Source: Sandaracinaceae bacterium
GTDB lineage: Bacteria > Myxococcota_A > Polyangia > Polyangiales > Houyiibacteriaceae
DNA length: 64,000 nucleotides
Assembly (NCBI GenBank): GCA_020633055.1
Contig: JACKEJ010000009.1
Span: 62,001 to 126,000, forward strand
Direction: 5' to 3'
In this document: positions 52,319 through 61,772 of the stretch, piece by piece
Numbering within the stretch: position 1 is the first letter of the stretch
How the letters are laid out: the number at the start of each line of letters is the position of its first letter
Translations under genes and position numbers: made by a program
The notes under the pieces: model-generated
Databases searched by the model: none
Seen by the model: the letters and a program-made list of their open reading frames with translations, nothing else
Told to the model about the DNA's origin: nothing

Positions 52319-53223
52319 CGTCGGAAGAGCTCGACCGATGCGTCGATCTCGGCGCGCCGGATGGACACGCTCTCGATGTTCACGCCCAGCGGGATGCCCT
52401 TGGCAGCTGCGAAGGACGAGAGCTCCGTGTGGATCTGCTCGCACAGGGCCAGCGACTGGCCCAGCACGTCCGACGAGTGCAGCAGCTCGTTCTCCAGCCA
52501 GCGCGGGAACGAGATGCCGAGCCACTTCATGAACGCGAGGGTCTTTTCGGACCCGCACGGCGAGAGCGTGACGATCACCGGCACGGGCTGCTCGCCGCGC
52601 TCCGCCAGGGCGAGCGCGTAGTCGGACAGCAGCGACTTGGTGCCCGACACGTCGTAGACCGCCTGGGTCACGAAGAAGCGGCACCCCCGCTGGGTCTTTT
52701 CCAGCATGCGCAGGTGCTCGGTCGCGCCGTGCGCGTGACGCTCAGCGATGGCGATGCCGCCCAGCATCAGTTCTGGTGCGTGCCGCGCCGTCAGCCGGTA
52801 GGCCTCGGACAGCGGCAGCCCGGTCGGATAGGCATCGCGCCCCGGTGCGCCGACGAGCACGGCGTGACGAGGTGCGTCTGCGGTGCGCACCTCGTCGAGG
52901 TAGGCCATGAAGTCTGCGCGTGAGCCCTTGGGGACACAGCGGTACACGATCTTGGGCACGTCCACGCTGGCCAGCGCGTCCGCCGCGTAGCGCTCCGGGT
53001 CGAGCGTGGGGAGGAACGGGAAGGGGCGCGGGGCGTCCGTGCGCTCGGTCTCCGGCTGGATGTCGTAGACGATCAGCGCGTCCGGGGACAGGTCTCGCAG
53101 GCGCGTGCTCTGCTGCGCGACGATGCGCGCGAGCGTCTGCGGGTCCGTGGACTGCTTCGGCGGCGCGATGCCGTAGAAGGCGAGGCCGGCCTCGCGTGCC
53201 TGGATGCGTTCGCGCAGGGTCAT
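52303..53223 (-). CDS. Methylenetetrahydrofolate reductase-like protein
   Basis: A 306-residue TIM-barrel protein. FYGIAPPK at about 16-23 resembles the N-terminal strand of actinobacterial-type MTHFR-like enzymes, DALIVYDIQPE, KIVYRCVP, LVGAPG and GITIAER-like segment LGGIAIAERHAHG are strand and cofactor-site regions, and FFVTQAVYD is the MTHFR 'F-x-T-Q-x-x-Y/F' motif. Reduces 5,10-methylene- to 5-methyl-THF if canonical. It may be of the FAD-free mycobacterial type; I cannot tell. Start ATG 53223. Confidence 0.75.
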   Translation of the reverse strand: MTLRERIQAREAGLAFYGIAPPKQSTDPQTLARIVAQQSTRLRDLSPDALIVYDIQPETERTDAPRPFPFLPTLDPERYAADALASVDVPKIVYRCVPKGSRADFMAYLDEVRTADAPRHAVLVGAPGRDAYPTGLPLSEAYRLTARHAPELMLGGIAIAERHAHGATEHLRMLEKTQRGCRFFVTQAVYDVSGTKSLLSDYALALAERGEQPVPVIVTLSPCGSEKTLAFMKWLGISFPRWLENELLHSSDVLGQSLALCEQIHTELSSFAAAKGIPLGVNIESVSIRRAEIDASVELFRRLRGK

Positions 53224-53365
53224 GGGCGGACCCTACGACGAAGGACGGGGGGAGGCACTGCGAAGCGAGGCGAGGTCGGCCGCGTCGGCTCGCGTCGCGC
53301 CACCGCGGTGGATCCGCTCGCGGGGTGCGTGGTAGCGTCGCCGACCCTTCGGAGGAAACAAGACG

Positions 53366-53725
53366 ATGAGCGACCCGGTGACCTGGACTCTCGACGCCGA
53401 CATCAAGGACGGCAAGCTCGACACACTCGTGGGGCTGCTCGCTGGCGCGATCGAGACCGTGGAGGGCAGTGAGCCCACCACGCTCGCGTACGAGTTCTTC
53501 GTGAGCGAGGACCAAAGGACGCTCCTCGCCATGGAGCGCTACTCCGACTCGGAAGCGGCCTTGGTGCATCTACGGACGATGGGTCCCAAGCTCGAGCCGC
53601 TCATGGAGTGCTTCGAGCGCGCGCCGACGGTTCGGGTGTACGGCGACGCCAGCGCCGAGCTGCGAAGCGCGCTCACGGGGTTCGCCCCGACCTACTTCCG
53701 CGCAGTCGGCGGCTTTCGGCGCTGA
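53366..53725 (+). CDS. Antibiotic biosynthesis monooxygenase (ABM)-fold protein
   Basis: A 119-residue dimeric alpha/beta-barrel protein. VTWTLDADIKDGKLDTLVGLLAGAIETVEGSEPTTLAYEFFVSEDQRTLLAMERYSDSEAALVHL is the ABM pattern: strand, helix, then E-R-Y/W and A-x-x-x-H. Small ABM proteins oxidise quinones or aldehydes or just bind. GGAGG ribosome binding site precedes ATG 53366. Orphan gene; substrate unknown. Confidence 0.82.
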   Translation: MSDPVTWTLDADIKDGKLDTLVGLLAGAIETVEGSEPTTLAYEFFVSEDQRTLLAMERYSDSEAALVHLRTMGPKLEPLMECFERAPTVRVYGDASAELRSALTGFAPTYFRAVGGFRR

Positions 53726-53772
53726 GGGACGGTCGCCAGCCGGCGTCGACGCGGTTCCGGCGGTCGCTCCGC

Positions 53773-55572
53773 TCAGCTGAGCTGGTGTAGCACCAGCCGA
53801 CTGTAGACCCCGCCGTGCGCCATCAGCTCGTCGTGCGTGCCGTCCTCCACCAGCGTGCCCGCCTCCAGCACGCAGATGCGGTCGGCGTTGCGTACCGTGC
53901 TCAGCCGGTGTGCGATGACCAGCGTGGTGCGCCCCTTCATCAGGCGCTCCAGTGCGGCCTGCACCAGCTTCTCGCTCTCGGCGTCCAGGCTGCTGGTGGC
54001 CTCGTCCAAGATCAGGATGCGTGGGTCCTTCGCGATGGCGCGCGCGATGGCCACGCGCTGTCGCTGCCCTCCCGAGAGCTGCACGCCGCGCTCGCCCACG
54101 ACCGTCGCGTAGCCGTCCGGGAAGCCGAGGATGAAGTCGTGCGCGTTGGCGTCGCGCGCCGCAGCCTCCACCTGCGTCTGCGTCACGCCCTCGCGCCCGT
54201 ACGCGATGTTCTCCGCGATGGTCCCCGAGAACAGCACGGGCTCCTGCGGCACGATGGCGATCAGGTCGCGCAGCGCGTGCAGTGGGAGCGCGCGCACGTC
54301 CACGCCGCCCACGCGCACCGCGCCAGCGTCCACGTCGTAGAAGCGGGGCACCAGCGCCGTGAGTGTGGTCTTGCCGGCGCCGCTCGGGCCCACCAGCGCC
54401 ACGCTCGTGCCGGGTGCCACGCTGAGGCTCACGTCCACCAGCACGGGCTGGTCCGGGCGCGACGGATAGCGGTACGACACGCCCTCGAAGCTCACGGCCC
54501 CGCGCGCGGCGTGGCTGCTGGGGAGCGTCTCGGGGCGCTCGGGCTCGCGCACCCGCGGCACCAGGTCGATCAGCGCGAACAAGCGCTCCGTCGCTCCCGC
54601 CGCACGCTGCAGCGCCGCCCAGATGCCCACCAAGCTGCCGAGCGCCACGGCCACCACGCCGGTGTAGAGCATGAAGGCGGTCAGGCTGCCCGGGCTGAGC
54701 TCCCCGTCGGCCACCATCAGGCCGCCGAGCCAGACGATCAGCCCGATCGCGACGAAGCCGGACAGCGTGGCCACCGACATGAACGACGCGCGCCAGCGGG
54801 CCAGCCGCAGCGAGTCGGCGAACGCGTGCTCGACCGTGTCGCCGTAGGCCTCGCTCTCGTGGGCTTCACGACCGAAGGCCTGCACCGTGGTGATGGCGCC
54901 GAGGGACTCCTGCACGCGCGCGTTGGTCTCTGCCAGGCGGTCCTGCACGGCGCGGCTCATCACGCGGATGCGGCGCCCGAAGAGCACCACCGCGACGGTG
55001 AGCGGGGGGATCACGGTCAACATCACCAGCGCCAGCTTCGCGTTCTCCACGAACAGCAGCACCAAGCCGCCCAGCAGCTGCACCGAGTGGCGCATGGCCA
55101 TGCTCAGCTCCGAGCCCACCACGCCCTCGATGATGGCCACGTCCCCCGCCAGGCGCCCCACCAGCTCTCCCGTGCGGCGCGTGTGGAAGAAGGTCGCGTC
55201 CTGCAGCAGCAGGCTGTCGAACACCTTGCGCCGCATGTCCGCCACCGCGCGCTCGCCGAGCCAGCTCATCATGTAGTGCCGGAACCAGGTCATGCCGGCC
55301 TGCAGGAAGAACAGCAGCAAGAGGCCGATGCCCACCTGGTGCATCACAGCCCGCGAGCCGTCGCGCACGCCTTCGTCGATGGCGAAGCGCACGGCCTGCG
55401 GGTAGACGAGTCCGATCCCAGCGCCGAGCAGCAGCGCCAGCGTCGCCACCGCGAAGCGCCCCTGGTGGGGCCGCAGCAACGTCAGGAGGCGCCCGATGCG
55501 GCGCAGCCCACGCACGCGTGGCGCGGCCGGCGGGGCCTGTGCGGGGTCGGGGGATGACGCGTCGGTGGTCAA
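53773..55572 (-). CDS. ABC transporter with fused permease and ATPase (ABCB/MsbA-like exporter)
   Basis: A 599-residue half-transporter: six helices in about 40-320, then ATPase with Walker A GPSGAGKTT, Q-loop VPQEPVLFSGTIAENIAYG, signature LSGGQRQR, Walker B ILILDEATSSLD and the H-loop VIAHRLSTV. Homodimeric exporters of this type move lipids, drugs or peptides. Start TTG 55572 or GTG 55515 are both possible. Next to decayed genes, no substrate-linked neighbours. Confidence 0.95.
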   Translation of the reverse strand: MTTDASSPDPAQAPPAAPRVRGLRRIGRLLTLLRPHQGRFAVATLALLLGAGIGLVYPQAVRFAIDEGVRDGSRAVMHQVGIGLLLLFFLQAGMTWFRHYMMSWLGERAVADMRRKVFDSLLLQDATFFHTRRTGELVGRLAGDVAIIEGVVGSELSMAMRHSVQLLGGLVLLFVENAKLALVMLTVIPPLTVAVVLFGRRIRVMSRAVQDRLAETNARVQESLGAITTVQAFGREAHESEAYGDTVEHAFADSLRLARWRASFMSVATLSGFVAIGLIVWLGGLMVADGELSPGSLTAFMLYTGVVAVALGSLVGIWAALQRAAGATERLFALIDLVPRVREPERPETLPSSHAARGAVSFEGVSYRYPSRPDQPVLVDVSLSVAPGTSVALVGPSGAGKTTLTALVPRFYDVDAGAVRVGGVDVRALPLHALRDLIAIVPQEPVLFSGTIAENIAYGREGVTQTQVEAAARDANAHDFILGFPDGYATVVGERGVQLSGGQRQRVAIARAIAKDPRILILDEATSSLDAESEKLVQAALERLMKGRTTLVIAHRLSTVRNADRICVLEAGTLVEDGTHDELMAHGGVYSRLVLHQLS

Positions 55573-55693
55573 CGTGGGCGAGGTCCGGCGGGCCCACGAG
55601 CGGGCGGTCGAGGGCGAGCATGCATGTCGCGCGGACGCGTCGCAACGTTACATCCGACTCGCGCGCGTGACGTCTCCGCGCCCCGCCGCAGGC

Positions 55694-55948
55694 ATGCTCA
55701 CCGAGGACGGTCTGCGCGTGTGTTCTCGCAACTGGGCGCTCGCGCGTGGGGACAACCCGCTGTGGCGCCCGGCCGACGCGTACCGCTTCGAGGAGCGCCT
55801 GCCGCGGCACTTGGCCGTCCAGTCGGAGGTCTGCGGACCGCGTATCCAGAAGAACCCCATGGCGCTCGACGAGACCGCGCTCTTCGTGTTCAGCGTGTTC
55901 GACGTGCGTGCCGACGGACGAGAGAGGCGAGCACGACGACGGCCATGA
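55694..55948 (+). pseudogene. Remnant of an RNA ligase (DRB0094/Rnl5-like)
   Basis: In frame from ATG 55694: LTEDGLRVCSRNWALARGDNPLWRPADAYRFEE, LAVQSEVCGPRIQKNPMAL and ALFVFSVFDV. These match the middle of the nucleotidyltransferase domain of DraRnl-type RNA ligases (VCSRN, VQGEL-x-GP-x-IQ-x-NP, LFVF-x-VYD). The catalytic KxDG motif and everything before it, and the C-terminal half, are missing, and the 3' end overlaps the convergent broken gene. About 75 of some 340 residues remain, so this is a dead fragment. Confidence 0.6.
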
Positions 55949-56608
55949 TGATCGACGTCCAGTGGGAGCGGACGGTGGGCGTGCCAGCCACAGCAGCGCA
56001 GCCAGCAACACCCCTCTCTCCGTCACCACGCCATCCCCCGGGCGGACCTTCACTGAGGATCAACGGATGGCCAGCGACTTCTACGGAGTGCTCGACGTTG
56101 CCGACCAGGAAGGTGAATGTCGTGGACGCTCCGGGGTCAGGACGAAAGTAGTAGCCGGGCGGGCTCGTCTCGGCGATGGGAAGCCCAAATCCGGTTGGGG
56201 TGGAGACTCGCCCGCCTTGGAACACGCTCCCGTCGGCGCGTGTGAGCACCAGGCGCACGATCGCGTTTCCGTCCAGCAGGTTCTCCGTGACGAAGGCCAC
56301 GGTGATGTCGTCCTGTCCGAGTACCTGGAGGTGTGGACCAGGCAGAGACCACGACGCCGAGGCGAACATCGTCGCGTAGGTCCCGTCGGCATACCGGCCG
56401 CTAAGCCAACGCTGAGTACCTCGGGGTCCGACAACTCGAGCACGGCCTCCGGGTGGAGTACGAGAAACGCCATCGTATGGCCCAGCGTCAGGGGCGAATC
56501 GAGGTCGTTGCGGTCCCCGATGACGATGATCTGTGCCTCCACGGTGCAAGCACAGAGTGAAACAGCCATCGTCATGCCTGCCGCGATCAGTCCCTTGCGC
56601 ACTGGCAT
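55890..56608 (-). pseudogene. Frameshifted secreted protein with C-terminal membrane helix
   Basis: Two frames join into one plausible protein. From ATG 56608: signal MTMAVSLCACTVEAQ then IIVIGDRNDLDSPLTLGHTMAFLVLHPEAVLELSDPEVLSVGL. Near 56400 the frame turns into Arg-rich noise, while the other frame continues GRYADGTYATMFASASWSLPGPH, then VAFVTENLLDGNAIVRLVLTRADGSVFQGG and the helix SIIMAVVVLASLV with RRHARR. A missing base near 56400 would explain it. Function unknown: a beta-rich surface protein. It may be a real pseudogene or a sequencing error. Confidence 0.65.
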
Positions 56609-56846
56609 AACGTAGCATGCGGACCGCGCTCGACGTCAGTCCCGGGTCCGCGAGGTGCGCCATCTCCGCTTGCTCCGGCTTCGGTGCTCTTGCGGCCCTG
56701 TTAGTGCCCACGCGGCGCGCGCCGCATGACGTCAGGGCGCCGCTGCCGTCGCGGCAACTCCAACGTCCGTGTATGAGCGCTTCGCTTGCGGGCGCGCCCA
56801 GTTCTGCAAGAACGCCGTCTTGGTACATTTCTGAAAGGTTTGTTTC

Positions 56847-57875
56847 ATGAAGATCGCCACGACCGTCGTCTACGCCAGCAACCAGCGCGAAGCCCTCGAC
56901 CAGGTGGTCGCGTACGAGCAAGCGGGCCTCGACATCTACTGGGTGCCGGAGGCCTACGGCTTCGACGCGCCGACCACCCTCGGCTACCTGGCCGCGAAGA
57001 CGAGCCGCATCGAGCTCGGCTCGGCCATCATGAACGTCTACTCGCGTACGCCGAGCTGCATCGCGCAAACCGCTGCGGGCCTCGACTTCGTCACGGGGGG
57101 TCGCGCCATCCTCGGCCTCGGCGCGTCGGGTCCGCAGGTCATCGAGGGCTTCCACGGTATCCCGTATGCGAAGCCCATCGCGCGCACCAAGGAGGTCATC
57201 GACCTGGTGCGTCGTGCGCTCAAGCGCGAGGTGCTCACCAGCGACGGCATCGTGAAGCTCCCGCTCCCCGCGGGCCAGGGTACCGGCCTCGCCAAGCCGC
57301 TCAAGCTGCTGACGCACCCCGTGCGTCCCGCGGTGCCCTGCTTCGTGGCTGCGCTTGCCGACAAGAGCGTCGAGTCCACCGCCGCGAACGCCGACGGGTG
57401 GATCCCCATCTTCTACAGTCCCGAGAAGGCCAAGGCCGTGTGGGGTGACGCGCTCGCCGCCGGCAAGGCGAAGCGCAGCGACGCGCTCGGGCCGCTCGAC
57501 ATCGTCGCCGGCGGCATGGTGGTGATCGGTGACGACGTGAAGAAGTACCTCGAGCTCGCGCGCCCGCAGCTGGCCCTCTACATCGGCGGCATGGGCGCGC
57601 GCGGCAAGAACTTCTACTACGACGTCGCGTGTCACTACGGCTACGAAGAGCAGGCCAAGCAGATCCAGGACCTCTACCTCTCCGGCAAGAAGGCCGAGGC
57701 CGAGGCGCTGGTCCCGCTGGAGATGCTCGAGCAGACCAACCTGGTGGGTCCCGAGAGCTACGTGAAGGAGCGCATCGCCGCCTACCGCGAGTCGGGCGTC
57801 ACGATCCTGAACGTGGGCTTCGTCACGCCGGACGCCGTCCAGATCATCGAGAAGCTCAAGACCTGGACTGCGTGA
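56847..57875 (+). CDS. LLM-class flavin-dependent (F420-type) oxidoreductase
   Basis: A 342-residue bacterial-luciferase-like TIM barrel. The start KIATTVVYASNQREALDQVVAYEQAGLDIYWVPEAYGFDAPTTLGYLAAKTSRIELGSAIMNVYSRTP is typical of F420-dependent members (G-x-D-x-x-W-V/x-E), and GLDFVTGGRAILGLGASGPQVIEGFHG is the family's second signature. The C-terminal helix region FVTPDAVQIIEKL also fits. Expected to reduce or oxidise a small organic substrate with F420 or FMN. Orphan; ATG 56847 with AAAGG upstream. Confidence 0.92.
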   Translation: MKIATTVVYASNQREALDQVVAYEQAGLDIYWVPEAYGFDAPTTLGYLAAKTSRIELGSAIMNVYSRTPSCIAQTAAGLDFVTGGRAILGLGASGPQVIEGFHGIPYAKPIARTKEVIDLVRRALKREVLTSDGIVKLPLPAGQGTGLAKPLKLLTHPVRPAVPCFVAALADKSVESTAANADGWIPIFYSPEKAKAVWGDALAAGKAKRSDALGPLDIVAGGMVVIGDDVKKYLELARPQLALYIGGMGARGKNFYYDVACHYGYEEQAKQIQDLYLSGKKAEAEALVPLEMLEQTNLVGPESYVKERIAAYRESGVTILNVGFVTPDAVQIIEKLKTWTA

Positions 57876-58004
57876 ACCGCTGACGGGTCGGCGAAGGAGA
57901 CGAACGAAGGTCCCTTCTTTCGCCGCCCGTACGCCGGTGTGTGCACGCGCCGGAGCAGAAACAATAGTGGCAGCGGGCGCCGGAGGCCGTACCATGCGCC
58001 CCCC

Positions 58005-61000
58005 ATGTCGCAGTCCACGCCGAGCCTGAAGGAGGTCGCTGCCCTCTGGAAGCGCCCCAGCAACCGAGCGCGTCTCGGGCTGCCGGTGGAGGTGGTGGCG
58101 CCCATGCTCGGCACCCCACAGCTGTCCAGCGCGCTGGGCTTCATGGCGCGCCGGCTGGACCTCACGGACATGGCGTCGTTCTTCGCGCACCCGCGCATCG
58201 CCGAGGCGTTCGGGCGTGACCCGGGGGACATCGACGCGCGCAGGCTGCTCAGCGCGCTGAACGAGCTCGGCGAGGCCCCCGAGCTGCACATCACGCGCCT
58301 CGACGCTGGCTTGCCGCCCGAGGTCGCCGTCGCGCGCCCCGCGGCCGACGCCGACTCGGTCACGGCGTGGATCGCCGAGCACGACCTCGACCGCCTGCTC
58401 GACAACACGCTCACCGTGCTGGTGGATCGCGTGGTCGGGTCCACTTCACTCAAGAGCAACCTGGCCAGCGCGTCGTCCATCACGCTGCGCGAGCTGCGCA
58501 GCATGCGCCCCACCGACCGACGCTTCCGCATCGACGAGCTGGCCGTGCTGCAGTCGGCCGCCATCGACTGGCTGCGCGAGGCGGTGGAGGCCAAGCGGCT
58601 GCGCGCGTGGCGCGAGGAGCTCTGGGAGCAGCGTCCAGAAGAAGCGCGCCTGCGCATCCTCGGCGCGCGCCTGAAGGACCTGCGCCGCGAGGTGCTGCGG
58701 CAGCTGCCGGGCAAGGTGGGGCTGCCCCCACGCGACGTGACCCTGGAGTTCGAGGAGGAGCCGCCCGCGCTGCGCATGGAGCCGCGCGGCAACGCCTTCG
58801 CGCAGCGCGTGACGCGGGTGCTCTTCATCGACTTCGAGGACTCGCCCCTGCGCGTGGAGTGCCGCTGCATGGGTCCGGGCGCGCCACCATGCGAGCACGC
58901 CCTGCACGTCATCGACTACGCGCTCGACATCGTGCACGACCCGCGCTCTCTGCTGCGCCCCGCGCTGGGGCGCTTGATCGCGGTTCCCAGCTGGACGCGC
59001 CTGCTGACGCGCCTCGAGTCGCACGTCCCGGCCTTGCTGGCCGGCCCCAGCCTCGAGCGTGTGGTGTTCCGCGTGGCCCCGGACGAGCGTGAGTCCGTCA
59101 CCCTGGCGCTCCAGAAGCGGGGCAAGCGTGGCTACTCCGCGGGGCGTCGCGTGAGCGCCGAGAAGCTGCTCGAGCAGTCGCCCGAGGCGGTGGCTCCGGA
59201 GGACCGCGCTGCCGTCGCCGCCGTGCGCGAGTACGAGCTGGAGAGCCGCCGCTCCACCCACCCGCTGGACACGCATGCCGTGCTCCCCCTGCTGGCCGGG
59301 CACCCGCGCGTCTATCGTGCCGACGACCCCGAGCAGCGGGTGGACGTGGTCGCCGTGCCGCTCACCATCGCGCTCGAGATGGTGCCCGCGGGCGCACGCG
59401 TGGCCATCCGCGTCGGCACCAAGAACGTCGAGCCCAGCACGCGCGTGCCCGCCGTGCTCTCCCACGACGACGTCGCGCAGCGGCGCGTGGCCGTGGCCGA
59501 GGTGCCCCCGAGCCTGCGCGAGATCGTGCTAGCCGCGGCGGCGCACCCCGCGGTCATTCCCGAGGAGGCCTTCGACCGCGTCATCGCGGTGCTGCTGCGC
59601 CTGCAAAGCGATGCGCTGGACGTGCGCCTGCCCGAGAAGATGCGCGGGCGCGCCGTGCCGGCCGATGCGCGGCTCGTGGCTCGGCTGGAGCCCACCGGCG
59701 ACGAATCACTCCGCGTCACCTTCCTGTGCCGCCCCGCGCCGGGCGGTCCCGCGTTCGCACCAGGGCGCGGCCCCGCCTTCAGCATCGGCTCGGACGATGA
59801 GGGCCGGCTGCACGTGCGGCGCGACCTCGACGCGGAGCGCCAGGCCGCGGACGCCGCGCGCGAGCGCTTCAAGCTGGAGCATGCGCGGGCGGACGCGGAG
59901 TACACCTTCCGCCTCGACCGCCTGGACGAGGCCCTGGACCTGCTCTCGCGGCTGCGCGACGCCAGCGACGTGGTGGACGTGGAGTGGCCCAAGGAGGCCA
60001 TGCCCTGGGAGCTGCGGGGTGGCGCCACCGCTGCGTCGCTGCACGTGCGGGTGCAACGCGCCGAGGAGTGGTTCGCCGTAGGCGGCGACGTCACCGTGGA
60101 CGGCGAGACCGTGCCGCTACAGGCTCTGCTCGACGCCATCCGAGCGGGTCGCCGGTTCGTGCGGGTGTCGGGCAAGCGCTTTGCCCGCATCGAGGCGCAG
60201 CTGCGCGCCCAGCTCGAGGACATCGACGCGACCGTCTTCCAAGACCGCCACCAGCTGGCCGTGGGCGCGGCCGCGCTCACGCGCTTGGCGGACGCGCTCG
60301 ATGACGACGCCTTCGACGCGGACGACGCGGCGCTCACGCTCATCCAGGCGGGGCGCGTCGCGAAGGACTTCGAGCCCACCGTCCCGAGCGAGCTGCAGGC
60401 GTCGCTGCGCGACTACCAGGCCGAGGGCTATGCGTGGATGTCCCGCCTCGCCGCGTGGGGCGTCGGTGGAGTGCTCGCGGACGAGATGGGCCTCGGCAAG
60501 ACGGTGCAGACCATCGCGCTCTTGCTCGCGCGCGCGGCGGACGGTCCTGCGCTGGTGGTCGCGCCCACCTCGGTGACCAGCAACTGGGAGGCGGAGCTGC
60601 TGCGCTTCGCGCCCTCGCTCACGCCGGTCATGTACCGCGGCGCGCGACGCGCGAAGCTGCTGGACGACGTGGACCCCAAGCAGGTCTTCATTACCAGCTA
60701 CGACACGCTGGCGCGCGACGTGGAGCAGCTGCAGGGCACGCGCTTCGGCGTGCTGGTGGTGGACGAGGCCCAGGCCATCAAGAACGCCCGCACGCAACGC
60801 GCCAAGTCGGTGCGCGCGGTGCACGCCCACTTGCGCGTTGCGTTGACCGGCACACCCGTCGAGAACCACCTGGGCGAGCTCTACAGCCTGATGCGCGTCG
60901 TGAACCCCGGCCTCTTGGGCACGTGGGCGCACTTCCGCGAGCGCTACGCGCTGCCCATCGAGCGCGACGACGACGCGCGCCAGCGGGAGCAGCTGCGCGA

Positions 61001-61772
61001 GACCCTGCGCCCCTTCATCCTGCGCCGCACCAAGCGCGCCGTGGCGCCCGAGCTGCCGCCGCGCACCGAGGTCATCCACAGCGTGGAGCTCTCGCCCGAG
61101 GAGCGCGCCCTGTACGAGGCCGAGCGTAGCGACGCGTTGACGCACCTGGCTGACGACGAGGGCCAGCGCTTCGAGCTGCTGGCCGCGCTCACCCGCCTGC
61201 GGCGTCTGGCGTGCCACCCGCGCCTGGTGCACCCGGACTCCGCGGTACCCGGCTCCAAGCTCGCCGCGTTCATGCGCCTCGCGCGCGAGCTGCGCGAGGA
61301 GGACCACCGCGCGCTGGTGTTCAGTCAGTTCACCTCGCACCTGGCCATCGTGCGCGAGGCCCTCGAGCTGGCGCGCATCCCCTCGCTGTACCTGGACGGG
61401 TCCACGCCGCAGCCCGAGCGCGCTCGCCTGGTGGACGACTACCAACAGGGGCGCGTGCCCTTCTTCCTCATCTCGCTCAAGGCGGGTGGGACGGGGCTCA
61501 ACCTCACGGCCGCCGACTACGTCATCCATCTGGACCCGTGGTGGAACCCCGCGGCCGAAGACCAGGCCAGCGACCGCGCGCACCGCATTGGGCAGGAGCG
61601 CCCCGTGACCGTGGTGCGCCTGGTCTCGCAGGACACCATCGAGGAGAGCGTGCTCTCGCTTCACGCGCGCAAGCGCGACCTGGCCGACAGCCTGCTCGAG
61701 GGGGCGAACGTGGCGGGCAAGCTCAGCACCACGGAGCTGCACGAGCTGATCGCAGGGCAGTCCCGCACGTGA
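58005..61772 (+). CDS. SNF2-family helicase-like ATPase with N-terminal SWIM zinc finger
   Basis: A 1255-residue protein. The long N-terminal part carries a SWIM-type zinc finger (CRC-x7-CEH near residues 286-298). The SNF2 core starts near 805: motif I DEMGLGKTVQT (~825), VDEAQ (~918), LTGTPVENHLGELYSL (~946), LRPFILRRTKRAVAPELP, then LVFSQFTSHL, LYLDGSTPQPERA, SLKAGGTGLNLTAADYVIHLDPWWNPAAEDQASDRAHRIGQ (~1189). SNF2 ATPases translocate on dsDNA. Coupled to RecX by a GTGA overlap, so a DNA-repair or recombination role is likely. Confidence 0.93.
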   Translation: MSQSTPSLKEVAALWKRPSNRARLGLPVEVVAPMLGTPQLSSALGFMARRLDLTDMASFFAHPRIAEAFGRDPGDIDARRLLSALNELGEAPELHITRLDAGLPPEVAVARPAADADSVTAWIAEHDLDRLLDNTLTVLVDRVVGSTSLKSNLASASSITLRELRSMRPTDRRFRIDELAVLQSAAIDWLREAVEAKRLRAWREELWEQRPEEARLRILGARLKDLRREVLRQLPGKVGLPPRDVTLEFEEEPPALRMEPRGNAFAQRVTRVLFIDFEDSPLRVECRCMGPGAPPCEHALHVIDYALDIVHDPRSLLRPALGRLIAVPSWTRLLTRLESHVPALLAGPSLERVVFRVAPDERESVTLALQKRGKRGYSAGRRVSAEKLLEQSPEAVAPEDRAAVAAVREYELESRRSTHPLDTHAVLPLLAGHPRVYRADDPEQRVDVVAVPLTIALEMVPAGARVAIRVGTKNVEPSTRVPAVLSHDDVAQRRVAVAEVPPSLREIVLAAAAHPAVIPEEAFDRVIAVLLRLQSDALDVRLPEKMRGRAVPADARLVARLEPTGDESLRVTFLCRPAPGGPAFAPGRGPAFSIGSDDEGRLHVRRDLDAERQAADAARERFKLEHARADAEYTFRLDRLDEALDLLSRLRDASDVVDVEWPKEAMPWELRGGATAASLHVRVQRAEEWFAVGGDVTVDGETVPLQALLDAIRAGRRFVRVSGKRFARIEAQLRAQLEDIDATVFQDRHQLAVGAAALTRLADALDDDAFDADDAALTLIQAGRVAKDFEPTVPSELQASLRDYQAEGYAWMSRLAAWGVGGVLADEMGLGKTVQTIALLLARAADGPALVVAPTSVTSNWEAELLRFAPSLTPVMYRGARRAKLLDDVDPKQVFITSYDTLARDVEQLQGTRFGVLVVDEAQAIKNARTQRAKSVRAVHAHLRVALTGTPVENHLGELYSLMRVVNPGLLGTWAHFRERYALPIERDDDARQREQLRETLRPFILRRTKRAVAPELPPRTEVIHSVELSPEERALYEAERSDALTHLADDEGQRFELLAALTRLRRLACHPRLVHPDSAVPGSKLAAFMRLARELREEDHRALVFSQFTSHLAIVREALELARIPSLYLDGSTPQPERARLVDDYQQGRVPFFLISLKAGGTGLNLTAADYVIHLDPWWNPAAEDQASDRAHRIGQERPVTVVRLVSQDTIEESVLSLHARKRDLADSLLEGANVAGKLSTTELHELIAGQSRT

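Noticed and set aside
56617..56850. 77-codon plus-strand frame upstream of the LLM oxidoreductase
   Set aside because: No recognisable motif or ribosome binding site; ends in the LLM promoter region.
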